This document shows, piece after piece, positions 46,717 to 55,500 of a stretch of 64,000 nt of DNA (position 1 is its first letter; the number at the start of each line of letters is the position of its first letter). The notes beneath the pieces were generated by a model. That model was not told the origin of the DNA. It did no database searches and saw only the letters and a program-made list of their open reading frames with translations. The position numbers and the translations under genes are program-made. The stretch comes from JBJXFE01 sp046153875 (GTDB lineage: Bacteria > Planctomycetota > Phycisphaerae > Phycisphaerales > UBA1924): assembly GCA_046153875.1 (NCBI GenBank), contig JBJXFE010000023.1, forward strand, positions 85,811 to 149,810. Direction: 5' to 3'.

Positions 46717-47745
46717 TTACGGCATCGGCTCAGGCCGATGGTTTCGCTGCTCAAGGCGCCGAACCCATCGGAGCCACATCGCCGAAAGGGCTCCGTCACT
46801 ACACCTTGCAGCGGCTTCCAGAGATTCAGCGGGCCAGCCGCGCCTTCTCGCGTCTTCGGCAACGAGAATCCAGTACATGGACTGAAGGGGACCGAGGGCC
46901 GTGGCAGCGGCGGGTAATGGCAGATTTGGGCTACTCCCTGTCGGTCGGGCAACCAGTTCCTGGGCCATTCGGTAGAGGCCGCCCCAAGCGGTCTCAGCGT
47001 CGGGCCGCGGGAGTCGGATGTCGCCCGATCTGAGCATCGCGGGCACGTCCGAGTCGATGCTGAACTCATCGAGCGATGAGACATAGGCGTGCAGGCTGCT
47101 GATGGTGTGCGAGTAACTGCCGACGTCGGCGCCGATCCAACCGGCGATGACCTCTTGGAGGCACGTGAACTGCACGAGGTTGTTGGGCAGCCCGCGGAAC
47201 AGGTCGTTGCTCCGAGAGCTCTGGAGCCAGTGAAGGCGGCCCTGCACGAGGCGAAGGCAACTCAGGACGTTACAGGGGACGTCACCGGACCCCGGGGCTC
47301 CCTTGTCGGATGGGAGGTCCTCGCGGGGGTCCCAGATCGAGAGCACGACCTGTCGAGTATCACCGCAGGCAGTCAGGGCATTCGCCGCCCGCGCGAGCTG
47401 GTCAAAGCCCCAGCGGACTCGAAGCCGAGCGCCGTAGGCACCATGAGCACGGTCCCTGCTCCCGACAAAGCTTGGGTAGTTCGGGAACCAATGCGCGAGG
47501 AACGACACGTCATCTCCACCCGCCAGGATTTGCAACACCTCCGCCACGGCGAGGGCAATGTTCATCGCCGGTAAACGAGAAGCAACCCAGCGTGCACGGG
47601 GGTCTGCAATCGCGATGGCCGCATGGAGGAGTTCAACGGTCGCGCCAGCACGAGAGTCAACCATGTGCGTGCCGCGGCGATGGACAAGGGTGTCGGCCGC
47701 TTGCCGCCAAGCCAAATCGCCGGACTCTGCCTTGAAGAGATTCAC
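46717..47745 (-). CDS. Thymidylate synthase-superfamily enzyme (TS-like 1; possible dUMP hydroxymethylase)
   Basis: A 342-residue protein related to thymidylate synthase and dUMP/dCMP hydroxymethylase. The catalytic Cys158 lies in GDVPCNVLSCLRLVQGRL, where TS has P-C-H. The phosphate-binding motif R-S-x-D is RSNDLFRGLPNNLVQF (Arg178-Asp181). Asn189 in PNNL matches the TS residue that reads the uracil ring; dCMP hydroxymethylases have Asp there. The H-x-Y motif appears as SLHAYVSS (His219, Tyr221). These features suggest a pyrimidine dNMP of the U/T type as substrate. An N-terminal extension of about 75 residues and a C-terminal extension of over 100 residues are unlike housekeeping ThyA. It is the last gene of a seven-gene overlapping cassette (ATGA overlap with the upstream gene). 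Confidence 0.78.
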   Translation of the reverse strand: MNLFKAESGDLAWRQAADTLVHRRGTHMVDSRAGATVELLHAAIAIADPRARWVASRLPAMNIALAVAEVLQILAGGDDVSFLAHWFPNYPSFVGSRDRAHGAYGARLRVRWGFDQLARAANALTACGDTRQVVLSIWDPREDLPSDKGAPGSGDVPCNVLSCLRLVQGRLHWLQSSRSNDLFRGLPNNLVQFTCLQEVIAGWIGADVGSYSHTISSLHAYVSSLDEFSIDSDVPAMLRSGDIRLPRPDAETAWGGLYRMAQELVARPTGSSPNLPLPAAATALGPLQSMYWILVAEDARRRGWPAESLEAAARCSDGALSAMWLRWVRRLEQRNHRPEPMP

Positions 47746-48818
47746 TCATGCACCCGTTGCAACTGCTTGGAGAGGGCTTCGTTGACGTTCCACTTCGGAG
47801 GGAACCAGAGTGTCAACGGCTCTGGCCTGGCCTTGAAGATCTGCTTGATGCGCGTCCGCCCGCTGATGCCCTGGACCTCCGGATGGATCACACGGGCGTA
47901 CTTGTCAACCTCGCAGAAGAGGTTCTGGCAGTCGATGAGCTGGAGGCGGCGATGCGCCAAATACTCGAACTTCAGGCCCCGGCTTTCAAACTCGGCGTCC
48001 TGGCGGTCGGCGACGAGCTTGATGAGATCGACCTCGCTGAGCCCTCCGCGTGCGCTGAAGCACTTGGCGACTCCGTCTCGAGCCCCCGGACCCGGTACGA
48101 CGAACGACATTTCATCGAAGTCGATCAGCGGTGAATAGTTCAAGTCGATCGCCAGTTGAAAGGCCAGGAATGGGCCGAGCGATGGGTACGACCGGAGCGT
48201 TCCGTAGACGTCACCCAAGCTCGGAGCCTTCGTGATCCGGTTGGCCACACGGTCCCGCATCATGTGCTCGATCAGGGCGAGGTGATTGCGGTGCTTTTCT
48301 GCAGAGCCAAACGCCGATCGTGCGGAGGGCATGATGTAAGCGGACGAATAGATGCTCGTTCCGGCCGCTCGGGCCCGCGAGAGGACTGAGGCGTACCGAG
48401 AGAAATCGAACTGCTTCCACGAGAGTTCTCCAAGGCGCTCCTGGAGCAGGTACCACGTCTCGATTTTGTTGAAGAGCTTGAACAGGAGGATTCGGAACAC
48501 AACCTCGTCCGCATGGTCTGGACCCTCGTAGATGACCTTCGCGATCAGGAACTGGCTAACGCGGTCCGCCGCGCGGTAGGCGTTGGTGAACTTGTGGCGC
48601 CGGAATACGGGATCCTTCGTCCAAGGCGCCGGCGCCCCGCGGGCGCGACGCAGGAGGATGGCCTGGCGCTCCGCCGCAAAGCGCCAGTAGGTGTCATAGA
48701 CCGGGGTCGTGTGAGCCGGGGCCAGCCGGCTGAACACGTACGGTGCCGATCGCCGCGCGTCGGACGCTTTACGGGAAGGTCGGGTCTGAGGGTTGACGCG
48801 CGGCATCGGCATACTCAT
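47742..48818 (-). CDS. Alpha-glutamyl/putrescinyl-thymine pyrophosphorylase-like (5-hmdU kinase family) protein
   Basis: A 358-residue protein. The region YDTYWRFAAERQAILLRRAR (residues 41-60), APWTKDPVFRRHKFTNAYRAADRVSQ and FLIAKVIYEG match what I know of the aGPT-PPlase/5-hmdU DNA kinase family. Phages use that family to activate 5-hydroxymethyl-dU in DNA by adding phosphate or pyrophosphate, ahead of a nucleophile such as an amino acid or polyamine. Later conserved-looking parts are PSLGPFLAFQLAIDLNYSPLIDFDEMS and FVVPGPGARDGVAKCF. It overlaps the upstream kinase gene and the downstream TS-like gene by four bases each. Whether the substrate here is DNA or free nucleotide is unknown. The family call rests on pattern recognition, not on a search. 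Confidence 0.65.
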   Translation of the reverse strand: MSMPMPRVNPQTRPSRKASDARRSAPYVFSRLAPAHTTPVYDTYWRFAAERQAILLRRARGAPAPWTKDPVFRRHKFTNAYRAADRVSQFLIAKVIYEGPDHADEVVFRILLFKLFNKIETWYLLQERLGELSWKQFDFSRYASVLSRARAAGTSIYSSAYIMPSARSAFGSAEKHRNHLALIEHMMRDRVANRITKAPSLGDVYGTLRSYPSLGPFLAFQLAIDLNYSPLIDFDEMSFVVPGPGARDGVAKCFSARGGLSEVDLIKLVADRQDAEFESRGLKFEYLAHRRLQLIDCQNLFCEVDKYARVIHPEVQGISGRTRIKQIFKARPEPLTLWFPPKWNVNEALSKQLQRVHE

Positions 48819-49435
48819 GCGGAACTAGGTCGGCTGTGGACCGTGATGTCTTCCAGAATCTGCCCGGCGTAATGGCGATCTGCCCCGCCGGAGTGAAGCA
48901 CCCGGACAGGGAAGGGCACGCGCAGCGACTCAACGAACTCCGCGTACGCGGTGTGGAGAGGGTAGATGTGGTCTTGCGAGGGAGGCACGCCCTTCGGCGC
49001 CCCCATCAGGACATAGGCCGCCGTTGGAACGACGAAGCTCCAGTGGTGCTCGGCGAGTTGTCGGAGCAGAGACAGCGTCACGTGCTCAACGCCCGACACG
49101 CGCCCGTACACGATGGTGGACCACCAGAACCGGTCCATGATCGCCGTGTCGCCTCGTTCGAGTGCGGGCCGGATGGTGGTGTAGATGGCGTCGATGTGGG
49201 CGGCGGCGTGGAGCACTTGCAAGGCGGTCTCGTGGATCCGCGCGACCCCATGACGCGACGGCTCATGGTGGAGGTCGTGCACGTGTTTGCCGAGGGAGCC
49301 GGGCTCGTTGCCCGGGAATGCGAAACACGACACCGTCTCGCCCGCCGATCGCAGCCGGTCGGCCAGGCGCCGCGACGTCGTGCTCTTGCCCGCACCGTCC
49401 GGCCCTTCCAGAATGATGAGACGTCCCGGCGTCAT
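48815..49435 (-). CDS. Thymidylate kinase-like dNMP kinase
   Basis: A 206-residue P-loop kinase. The Walker A motif is EGPDGAGKSTTSRRLADRL (residues 10-28), typical of thymidylate kinase, and DRFWWSTIVYGRVSG is the DR-x motif region. The central helix HETALQVLHAAAHIDAIYTTIRPALERGDTAIMDRF follows the TMK order, while the C-terminal part is divergent. A dNMP kinase next to two TS-like enzymes would phosphorylate the modified dNMP on its way to the triphosphate, as in phages that make hydroxymethylated pyrimidines. It overlaps its neighbours by four bases at both ends. The substrate is inferred only. Confidence 0.85.
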   Translation of the reverse strand: MTPGRLIILEGPDGAGKSTTSRRLADRLRSAGETVSCFAFPGNEPGSLGKHVHDLHHEPSRHGVARIHETALQVLHAAAHIDAIYTTIRPALERGDTAIMDRFWWSTIVYGRVSGVEHVTLSLLRQLAEHHWSFVVPTAAYVLMGAPKGVPPSQDHIYPLHTAYAEFVESLRVPFPVRVLHSGGADRHYAGQILEDITVHSRPSSA

Positions 49436-50277
49436 GCGGCTCCTCCCGTGGCTGGTTCTGGCTCGAACTCATACTCACGGAGACGGTCCGTGAGCGCTTG
49501 GGTTGCCGCCTTCGAAACGCTTCCCCGCTCGGGAAGTGCGACGAAGATGTTGACCCGTTCCAGGGGGAGCTTCATCTCGTGGGCCATGAACGCCCCGAGC
49601 TGGCAGAGCCCGAGGTAGTTGCCGTATCCACGGTCGAGAATCCACTCGGTCGGGTAGTACGCCGAGAGCACGAGGCCGCGGTCGCTCCACCCAAAGCTGA
49701 CCTGCTGCAGGCAGGGAAAGCCTCCCTGACCCGAGCCCGTGTGGTCGCGGGGTGGGTCGTAAACGGATACCTGCATGGCGCTCCGGCGTGTGCGCTTACC
49801 CTGGGCCTGGTCTCGCCACCACCAATCGAGAATCGATCCAAGCTGATTGACGTGGGTGCCATCGGAGCGCGGGCTCGGGCATTCGACCATGCGCAGGAAG
49901 TACGTCCCGTGCGAGTTGAGCGAGCAGACCTTCTTGAGCCGTGGGTAGACCCTGGTCTTGTAGTGCTCGAAAAGCTCGGCGGCGGGCCGGGCGGCTCTCG
50001 GGGACCAGCACATGTGCGGGAAGATCGTGCTGGCGGTGGCGGAGACGCCCTGCAGCCGGCGTTTGTCGCCCGCCTTGTTGAGGGCGTCGATCGTCTCGTC
50101 CAGGGCGTCCCTGATGTCCGCGTTCTCAACGGGCTCCCGAAGCTCGTTGAACTCGGTGATGGACAGCAGGAGGGGATGCGCGAGCTCTCCCCCCGGGGCA
50201 TCGAAAACGCGGAGGAAGGCCCGGGCCCAGGCCACCGAGAGATTGCCGCCGGGAACGACACAGTCTTCATGGCTCAT
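49432..50277 (-). CDS. Thymidylate synthase-superfamily enzyme (TS-like 2)
   Basis: A 281-residue protein in a more divergent TS-like branch. The catalytic cysteine is probably Cys189 in GGFPCLQQVSFGWSDRGLVL. It is followed by a long strand (SAYYPTEWILDRGYGNYLGLCQL) in which Asn220 sits where TS has the base-reading Asn, and by a helix GAFMAHEMKLPLERV. The N-terminal part shows a TS-like GTYFLRMVECPSP. The R-S-x-D phosphate motif is not recognisable. TS-like proteins of this kind make 5-hydroxymethyl pyrimidines in nucleoside-antibiotic and bacimethrin pathways, where the substrate is a ribonucleotide. The start at ATG 50277 overlaps the ImmA-like gene by 11 bases; the longer frame upstream is a shadow of that gene. 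Confidence 0.72.
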   Translation of the reverse strand: MSHEDCVVPGGNLSVAWARAFLRVFDAPGGELAHPLLLSITEFNELREPVENADIRDALDETIDALNKAGDKRRLQGVSATASTIFPHMCWSPRAARPAAELFEHYKTRVYPRLKKVCSLNSHGTYFLRMVECPSPRSDGTHVNQLGSILDWWWRDQAQGKRTRRSAMQVSVYDPPRDHTGSGQGGFPCLQQVSFGWSDRGLVLSAYYPTEWILDRGYGNYLGLCQLGAFMAHEMKLPLERVNIFVALPERGSVSKAATQALTDRLREYEFEPEPATGGAA

Positions 50278-51133
50278 CTGGATCCTCCAGGTGCCGGTGG
50301 ACCGCGGCGCCGTCGTAGCACTTCGGCATGACGCGGATGAACGAACCCCATTCGGGCCGGGGGACCGCGGCCCGTGCAAGGCCGGCCCGAACGGCGCGGA
50401 CCGTTACGCGCTCGGCCCCTTCGTCGATGACCTGAACAGCGGCGCCTTCCACCCGTGCACCGGCGGGCAGAAACGCCAGGTCTCCGGTGACCAGGTCCAC
50501 GGAGCGGTCCAGCCAATGCACGTCCGCAACGATCAGGTTCTCAGGCGTGGGGCGGCCGCGGAGCGTCTGACGGATGTTCTTGGCCTGGAAGCCGAGCAAA
50601 TGGTCGAACACGGGTCCGGTGAGTGAGCGGATCGTCCATCGGAGATGATGGACGAGCGCCTGGTAACCCACGCCCAGGTATCCGGCGGCGATGTACGCCT
50701 GCTCGGGCGTCGGGCGGTCCAACGACCATCCACGCGCCGCGAACACGCGCGCGATGGCGGCCTGCGGCATGAGAAGATGGCCCCCGAAAAGCTTGGCGAG
50801 CGACTCGTCCGGGTCGTCGGATCGGGCGCGACCGGCGCCCTCGACATACTCGTCCACTCTGGTGCCGTGCCCGAACACGTGGTGGCCGATCTCGTGCGCG
50901 CACACCGACGCCTGGTAGCCGGCGGGGCGGTCCGAGCCGATGATGATCGTCGGGTCGTCCCCCCCGGAGTACATTCCCGCCAAGCTAGGGAGCGGCTGGA
51001 ACCACACTTCGACGTCGAGCTGTTGCGCGATATCCACGGCGCACACGGCATGGTCCATCGGGATCGCCAGGCGCTTGCGGGTCTCGATGGCCTTGCGCAG
51101 CGCCAGGCGGGCGACATCAACGGTGATGGCCAT
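50267..51133 (-). CDS. ImmA/IrrE-family metallopeptidase
   Basis: A 288-residue protein with a zinc-peptidase motif HEIGHHVFGHG (His80, Glu81, His84) after YQASVCA, and a second half of about 190 residues that is not part of the core family. The region following the motif (DPDESLAKLFGGHLLMPQAAIARV) is typical of ImmA/IrrE. Such peptidases commonly cleave the XRE repressor encoded beside them, as ImmA does for ImmR in ICEBs1. Here the XRE gene precedes it, overlapping by 17 bases. I chose ATG 51133; the open frame further upstream lies inside the XRE gene. Confidence 0.88.
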   Translation of the reverse strand: MAITVDVARLALRKAIETRKRLAIPMDHAVCAVDIAQQLDVEVWFQPLPSLAGMYSGGDDPTIIIGSDRPAGYQASVCAHEIGHHVFGHGTRVDEYVEGAGRARSDDPDESLAKLFGGHLLMPQAAIARVFAARGWSLDRPTPEQAYIAAGYLGVGYQALVHHLRWTIRSLTGPVFDHLLGFQAKNIRQTLRGRPTPENLIVADVHWLDRSVDLVTGDLAFLPAGARVEGAAVQVIDEGAERVTVRAVRAGLARAAVPRPEWGSFIRVMPKCYDGAAVHRHLEDPDEP

Positions 51134-51479
51134 CCCCACCCCCTCTCTTCTTGAGGGCGGTGAGCAGTTTGATGACGCGCTGGAGGTCGTCGGGCTTGAG
51201 CCGCCCGAGTTCCTTCGCGGCGAGCTCGAGCTGCGGGTCGGCCGGGTCCTGGTCAGGGTCACCGGTCTTCGCCAACCACGACACGGAGACGCGGTAGTGT
51301 TTAGCGAGCGAGGAGAGCTCTTCGACGCTGACCCGTCGCTGACCGGCTTCAATCTGGCTGACGGTGGGGCGGTGCCAGCTCATGAGCTTGGCCACCTGAC
51401 CCTGACTCAGGCCCGCCTGTTCCCGCGCGACCCGGAGTCGCCGGGCGATGGCTTCACGTTGTACGGCTGGTTCATCCAT
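51117..51479 (-). CDS. XRE-family HTH regulator
   Basis: A 120-residue regulator. The Cro/cI-type helix-turn-helix covers about residues 10-70: LRVAREQAGLSQGQVAKLMSWHRPTVSQIEAGQR and VSVEELSSLAKHYRVSVSWL. The remaining tail, rich in Lys, Leu and Asp, may mediate dimerisation or contact the ImmA-like protein that follows. It probably binds the inverted repeat that overlaps the cassette promoter (51789-51809), giving autoregulation. The start at ATG 51479 lies 4 bases after the stop of the ACP-like gene. Confidence 0.9.
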   Translation of the reverse strand: MDEPAVQREAIARRLRVAREQAGLSQGQVAKLMSWHRPTVSQIEAGQRRVSVEELSSLAKHYRVSVSWLAKTGDPDQDPADPQLELAAKELGRLKPDDLQRVIKLLTALKKRGGGDGHHR

Positions 51480-51483
51480 GCTT

Positions 51484-51774
51484 TCAGCCTCCCTTCTTTG
51501 CCGGGGTCGGCTGCTGGGCGCGGGCCCACGCCTTGAGTTCACCGAGCGTGCGCATGCGCTTGCCGCTCTCGTGGACCAGCGGGTTGAAGTCGGCGGGGAT
51601 GGTGATTCCCAGCCTGGCCTCCAGGTCGCACGCCATCTCGACGCCGTCCTGGCTGGTGAGACCCGCCTGCATGAGGTTGGCGCCGTCACCCACGGACGCC
51701 GGATGGCCTCCCCGGTTCAGGAGCTCGTGGACGATCCGTTCGACGGCCTCATCGGACTTGATTCGTGTGGTCAC
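51484..51774 (-). CDS. Acyl-carrier-protein-like protein, first gene of the TS-like cassette
   Basis: A 96-residue helical protein. Residues about 34-60, LMQAGLTSQDGVEMACDLEARLGITIP, line up with the ACP signature 'G-x-D-S-L-x-x-V-E-L-x-x-x-L-E-x-x-F-G-I-x-I-P'. Ser41 then falls at the phosphopantetheine position, although the usual Asp-Ser-Leu is Thr-Ser-Gln. A later segment LGELKAWA resembles ACP helix IV. I chose GTG 51774 because AAAGGA lies 6-7 bases upstream, immediately after the promoter. An upstream ATG (51828) would place the promoter and inverted repeat inside the coding sequence. If pantetheinylated, it could present an activated amino acid or acyl group to a modified pyrimidine. 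Confidence 0.65.
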   Translation of the reverse strand: MTTRIKSDEAVERIVHELLNRGGHPASVGDGANLMQAGLTSQDGVEMACDLEARLGITIPADFNPLVHESGKRMRTLGELKAWARAQQPTPAKKGG

Positions 51775-51788
51775 AGGTGTCCTTTCGA

Positions 51789-51809
51789 CTGGTAAGAAAA
51801 TCTTACCAG
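51789..51809. promoter_or_regulatory. Perfect inverted repeat, likely operator
   Basis: Arms CTGGTAAGA and TCTTACCAG, each 9 bases, separated by 3 bases. It overlaps the -10 element of the cassette promoter, so a bound regulator would block RNA polymerase. The XRE protein two genes downstream is the obvious candidate to bind it. Confidence 0.8.
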
Positions 51810-51828
51810 CCTGGTTTGGAGCGGTCAA
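51800..51828 (-). promoter_or_regulatory. Sigma70-like promoter of the TS-like cassette
   Basis: On the minus strand, -35 TTGACC (51828-51823), a 17-base spacer and -10 TAAGAT (51805-51800). The expected start near 51793 is just before the ribosome-binding AAAGGA of the ACP-like gene, leaving a very short leader. Confidence 0.75.
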
Positions 51829-51946
51829 GGGGGTCAGGTCGCCTAGGGGTGCACGGGCTCAGTCCGAAACCGGAAACTGTTGGGCCGCAGGCTCCCGAGG
51901 CGTCAGCGGGTCGCAGCCGGCGGCAGGCGCGTCGACGCCGCTTCGG

Positions 51947-52509
51947 GTCCCTCTCGTCATCCGGCCAGTCTTGGCCCTCGTCGACCAGGGCGTAGTCCCA
52001 CTGGAACACCTCCGGGCTACGCTGCCAGACGTCCTCCGGCTTGAGCTGGGCGGGGCGGCGACGTTCCGTAGCCATAGGAAGGGATACCAAAACGGACTCT
52101 CAAGGCCCAAGCCCTCGACGAAGCCCTTAGCCGCGTACCGCTGCTTGAATGCCTGCTCCGAGAGGTCAGACCACACACCGCGGTATTCGCCGAGTATCTT
52201 GTTGTGACCGGCGATTTGCAGTCGTTCGGGCGGGAGGTCCTTGACCTCGACTGTCAGAGCGAAACTCGACAGGTACGCTGGCTTGCCCCGGAATTCCTCC
52301 AGCATGATTCTCGAATCCAGAAGCAGACCCTTGCCCATGCTCCCCAGGGCGACCAGGTCGACGTCGACCTTGCCTTGCCCCCAGCACTTCGCTCCCGCGA
52401 CAATGGTTACGGCATCCGACAGTCGCAGCACCGTGGAGAGCATCTCGCTGAACTCAGTGGCGGCGTCCCACTCGGCTGATCCCTCCGCTCCGATGATGTC
52501 GATCGCCAT
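51947..52509 (-). pseudogene. Remnant of a NERD-domain UvrD-type helicase
   Basis: The 5' part (52509 to about 52070) encodes about 147 residues resembling a NERD nuclease-related domain: EGSAEWDAATEFSEMLSTVL, then GQGKVDVDLVALGSMGKG. The frame then changes, and the following frame encodes LKPEDVWQRSPEVF and WDYALVDEGQDWPDDERD, which is the helicase motif II region (DEGQD) of NERD-UvrD fusions. The Walker A motif and all later helicase motifs are missing. The gene therefore lost its interior and its 3' end and cannot encode an active helicase. An ATG at 52509 with CGAGG upstream lies 15 bases after the DUF1998 helicase stop, so it was the last gene of cassette B. Confidence 0.7.
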
Positions 52510-52524
52510 CGGACTGCCTCGTTT

Positions 52525-55500
52525 TCATGATCTGCTGGCGAGTACGCGTTCAAGCCACGACATCGGAATGGACCGCTGCAAGTGCTCCCAATGGAACTGG
52601 TTTGCGAAACTGCGCAGGCAGCTGTAGCAACTGCCGTTCGGGTCACACCGGGGATTGTCGCATTGCTGCAGGAAGAGCCGTGTCCGCTCCAGCACATCCA
52701 CCAGGCGCTCCTGGATGCGTTCCGCGTATCCCGCGCCTCCTGGGATGCGGTCGTACAAGTACAGCTCTGCCTCTTTACCAGTCTCGCTGCTGGCGCGATA
52801 CCCCGCCACCAAGTCGCTTCGGGAAATCTCCAGGAGGTCACACGCCGCGTTGGACATTGCGGCCGCGAGCGTATGCCAGAACGCTTGGTCACCAACGTCC
52901 GGAGCGCCGGCGCCGAGAAACTGAATCTGGAGCACGGCCGTCCGAAAGTCATGGGCCAGAGCTAGGGGCCGGAACTGACCCGCACACTTGCCGCCCCACG
53001 GCGCATCGTGTAGTCCTTTGGCGTTGCTGATTCGCTGGGTCCCGCAACGCAGGCACACGGCGAAGCCGCGTTTCTGCTTCCCAAGGTTGGCGCGGAAGAG
53101 TCGGGAGTCACGACCAAGCGCAGAACGCACTTGACGCAGGCCCTCGCAGACGACAAACGCGTCATCGGGAGCGCCTTCCGCCAAAAACACCTCGGTACTG
53201 GGGGGCGGACGTCGCCTGAAGAGATTTGGGGGCGCCGGCGGGTCTAAGGCGTTCGTCGTGAATCCTAGAGGCTGAATGAAGTCGATAGCCTGTCGGCCGG
53301 CGCGAGCTAGCGTGTCTTGTGCATCCGAGATGGTGATTCGGTGACCGGGAAGAAATGACACGGACTCCAACCGGGGCTCGCGACGTTCCAGGTCGATCCC
53401 CACACTCGACAACGAAAGGCCATCGGCGATTACCTCCGACCCAGGGGCGTATTCCGAGATGCCCTGGTCGCGGGACCGCTCCAGACGCATCCGAGAGCTG
53501 ATGTTGCCCGACCGCACCGTGAGACGCACGACATCCTGCGGAAAGGCGTAGTTGGGCAGCCAGTGCTCGCTTGCGAGGAAGTTGATCAGGTCTTGATCAC
53601 AGATGTCCGCGGCCAGTCGCGTCACTCGCTCCGCGGCCTGCTTGAGCGCCCCCGCGCGCTTGTGGTCGCCTTCGACCCAGGCCTTATCCGCCTCCGTCTT
53701 CAATTCATCCTGCTGAAGCTGGTATCCCACGAGGTGCGACCTCAGGCCCTTGTGCCATGCGGTCCGCTCCGCCGCCACAGGGTCGCGTGCGAACAGCATG
53801 GCGTTGGCCTCAGCAATCGCCGCTTCCGCGGTGAGTCCCGGCATGGGAGGGATGAATGCCCGCACCTCGGCGAGAATCTCTGCCTCGTGTTGTTGGCACC
53901 ACGTACCGAAGAGGTCCGCAGGGCTAGCAGGTCCATCAATCGACAGAGGGAAGAACCCAAGGTGCTTGTCAGTCTCGCCCGCGCGGAACTGTCCGAGAGA
54001 TCTCGGCTGCTTGTCGAAATGCTTCATGGCGCCGGAGTTCATCAGCCAGAGCAGGAAGCGGCCGAGCAAGAGGCTGTTCACGTGGCGCTGCGTCAAGATC
54101 CGGTTCTGCGTGTGGACGATGGGCACAGGTACGCGGCCGGCGACCATGTCGAGGGGGCTGAAAAAGTGATGGAGGTCATGCGGGATAGACCGCGAGTAAG
54201 TGACTGCGTGCGCGAGCGATTGATTCCGCCGACCGGCGCGCCCGGCTCTTTGCAGATAGCTTGATGTCGAAGGAGGCACGTTTCTCAGGAGCACCGAGTC
54301 CAGGTCCCCGATATCGACCCCCATTTCAAATGTCGTAGAACAGCTGAGCACGTTCGAGTTCCCGGCCTTGAACTCATCCTGATACTCCCTTCCGTGTTCC
54401 AGACTCAACTGTGCGGTGTGCTCGCGCACCCGCAGAGGCAGAGGCTCGGCCTGGTAGCGGCGTGCCAAGTGTTTGCTGGCGCACTCCGCGGCGGGGTCGG
54501 CGACGGGGGTGAGCTTGCCGCCGCACTCGAAGACCTCGCATTGGCTCCCAAGCGAGTGAATGGTTCTTGCATCGCACGTCTCGCATCGGTACCACTGGCG
54601 CCGGCTCACAACCAGAATGGCACCGGCGGGGACCTGGAAGAGCCCGGTTCCCAAGGGGAGCAACATGGGTGAGTCGGGGTCGCTGAACACGTCCCAGACC
54701 GCTTCGAGCGTGGCGTCGATGAGCGACGGCTGCACCTCTCCGTAGAGGCGGAGCGCCTTCGTCACTATGTCCCGCACGTGACTGACCTGAATCGAGCGTG
54801 TGCGGCTTCGTTGTGGAGCACGGTACGGATTCCACCTCATGATCCGCATGCCCGGCTGGCGGAGTCCGGTAGGGTCCCGGTGCACCGCCACTTGAAGGGG
54901 ACCGTTCTTTTTCGCCCGTCCCCCAGGGAGCAGCTCTCTCGCCTCGATTCCGACCGGCTGGAACGCGATCGCAAGCCGCCTAATCAGGAAGGCGCACAAC
55001 CGCTGCACCGCATCGGCGCCGATATTCAGGTCGCGGAACAGGCCCGGAACACGGGAAGTCAGAGCGGCAACATCGGCGGGGCGGATCTCGAACTCAGGCG
55101 CCGCGAGCATGAGTCTGGGGAGCCTGGTGCGCTGGAGCGGTGTCGAGGTCATGTGCTGGTAGAGGACCAGCGCACTCTCCCGCACCAGCTTTCGCTCGTC
55201 TTGCCCACGCAGGTTTCGCGAATCCAGGACCTCGTAGCAGTCGTATCCCTCATCATCCGTCGTTCGCACGATGACCCATCGCGCCTTTCTGGCGAGTTTG
55301 GCCGCTTCCTCGACCAGTTCGGGGATGCTCCGGGGCCCTCCTTTGGTTTCCGCGGCTCGCACGGCGGCGAGGACCGGTTCGACGAAAGAGGCCTCCGCGA
55401 CGGTCCGGCTCAGATAGGGCGCGAAGAACGCTGCCCTCTGACGGCTATCCGAAAAGGCCAGGAGTCGTCGGCCACCGGCGGGCTTTCCGCTGTCCTGTTC

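Noticed and set aside
46056..47033. Open frames between the tRNA and the TS-like gene
   Set aside because: Several overlapping frames on both strands, none with recognisable motifs or a sound ribosome-binding site; treated as non-coding or decayed.
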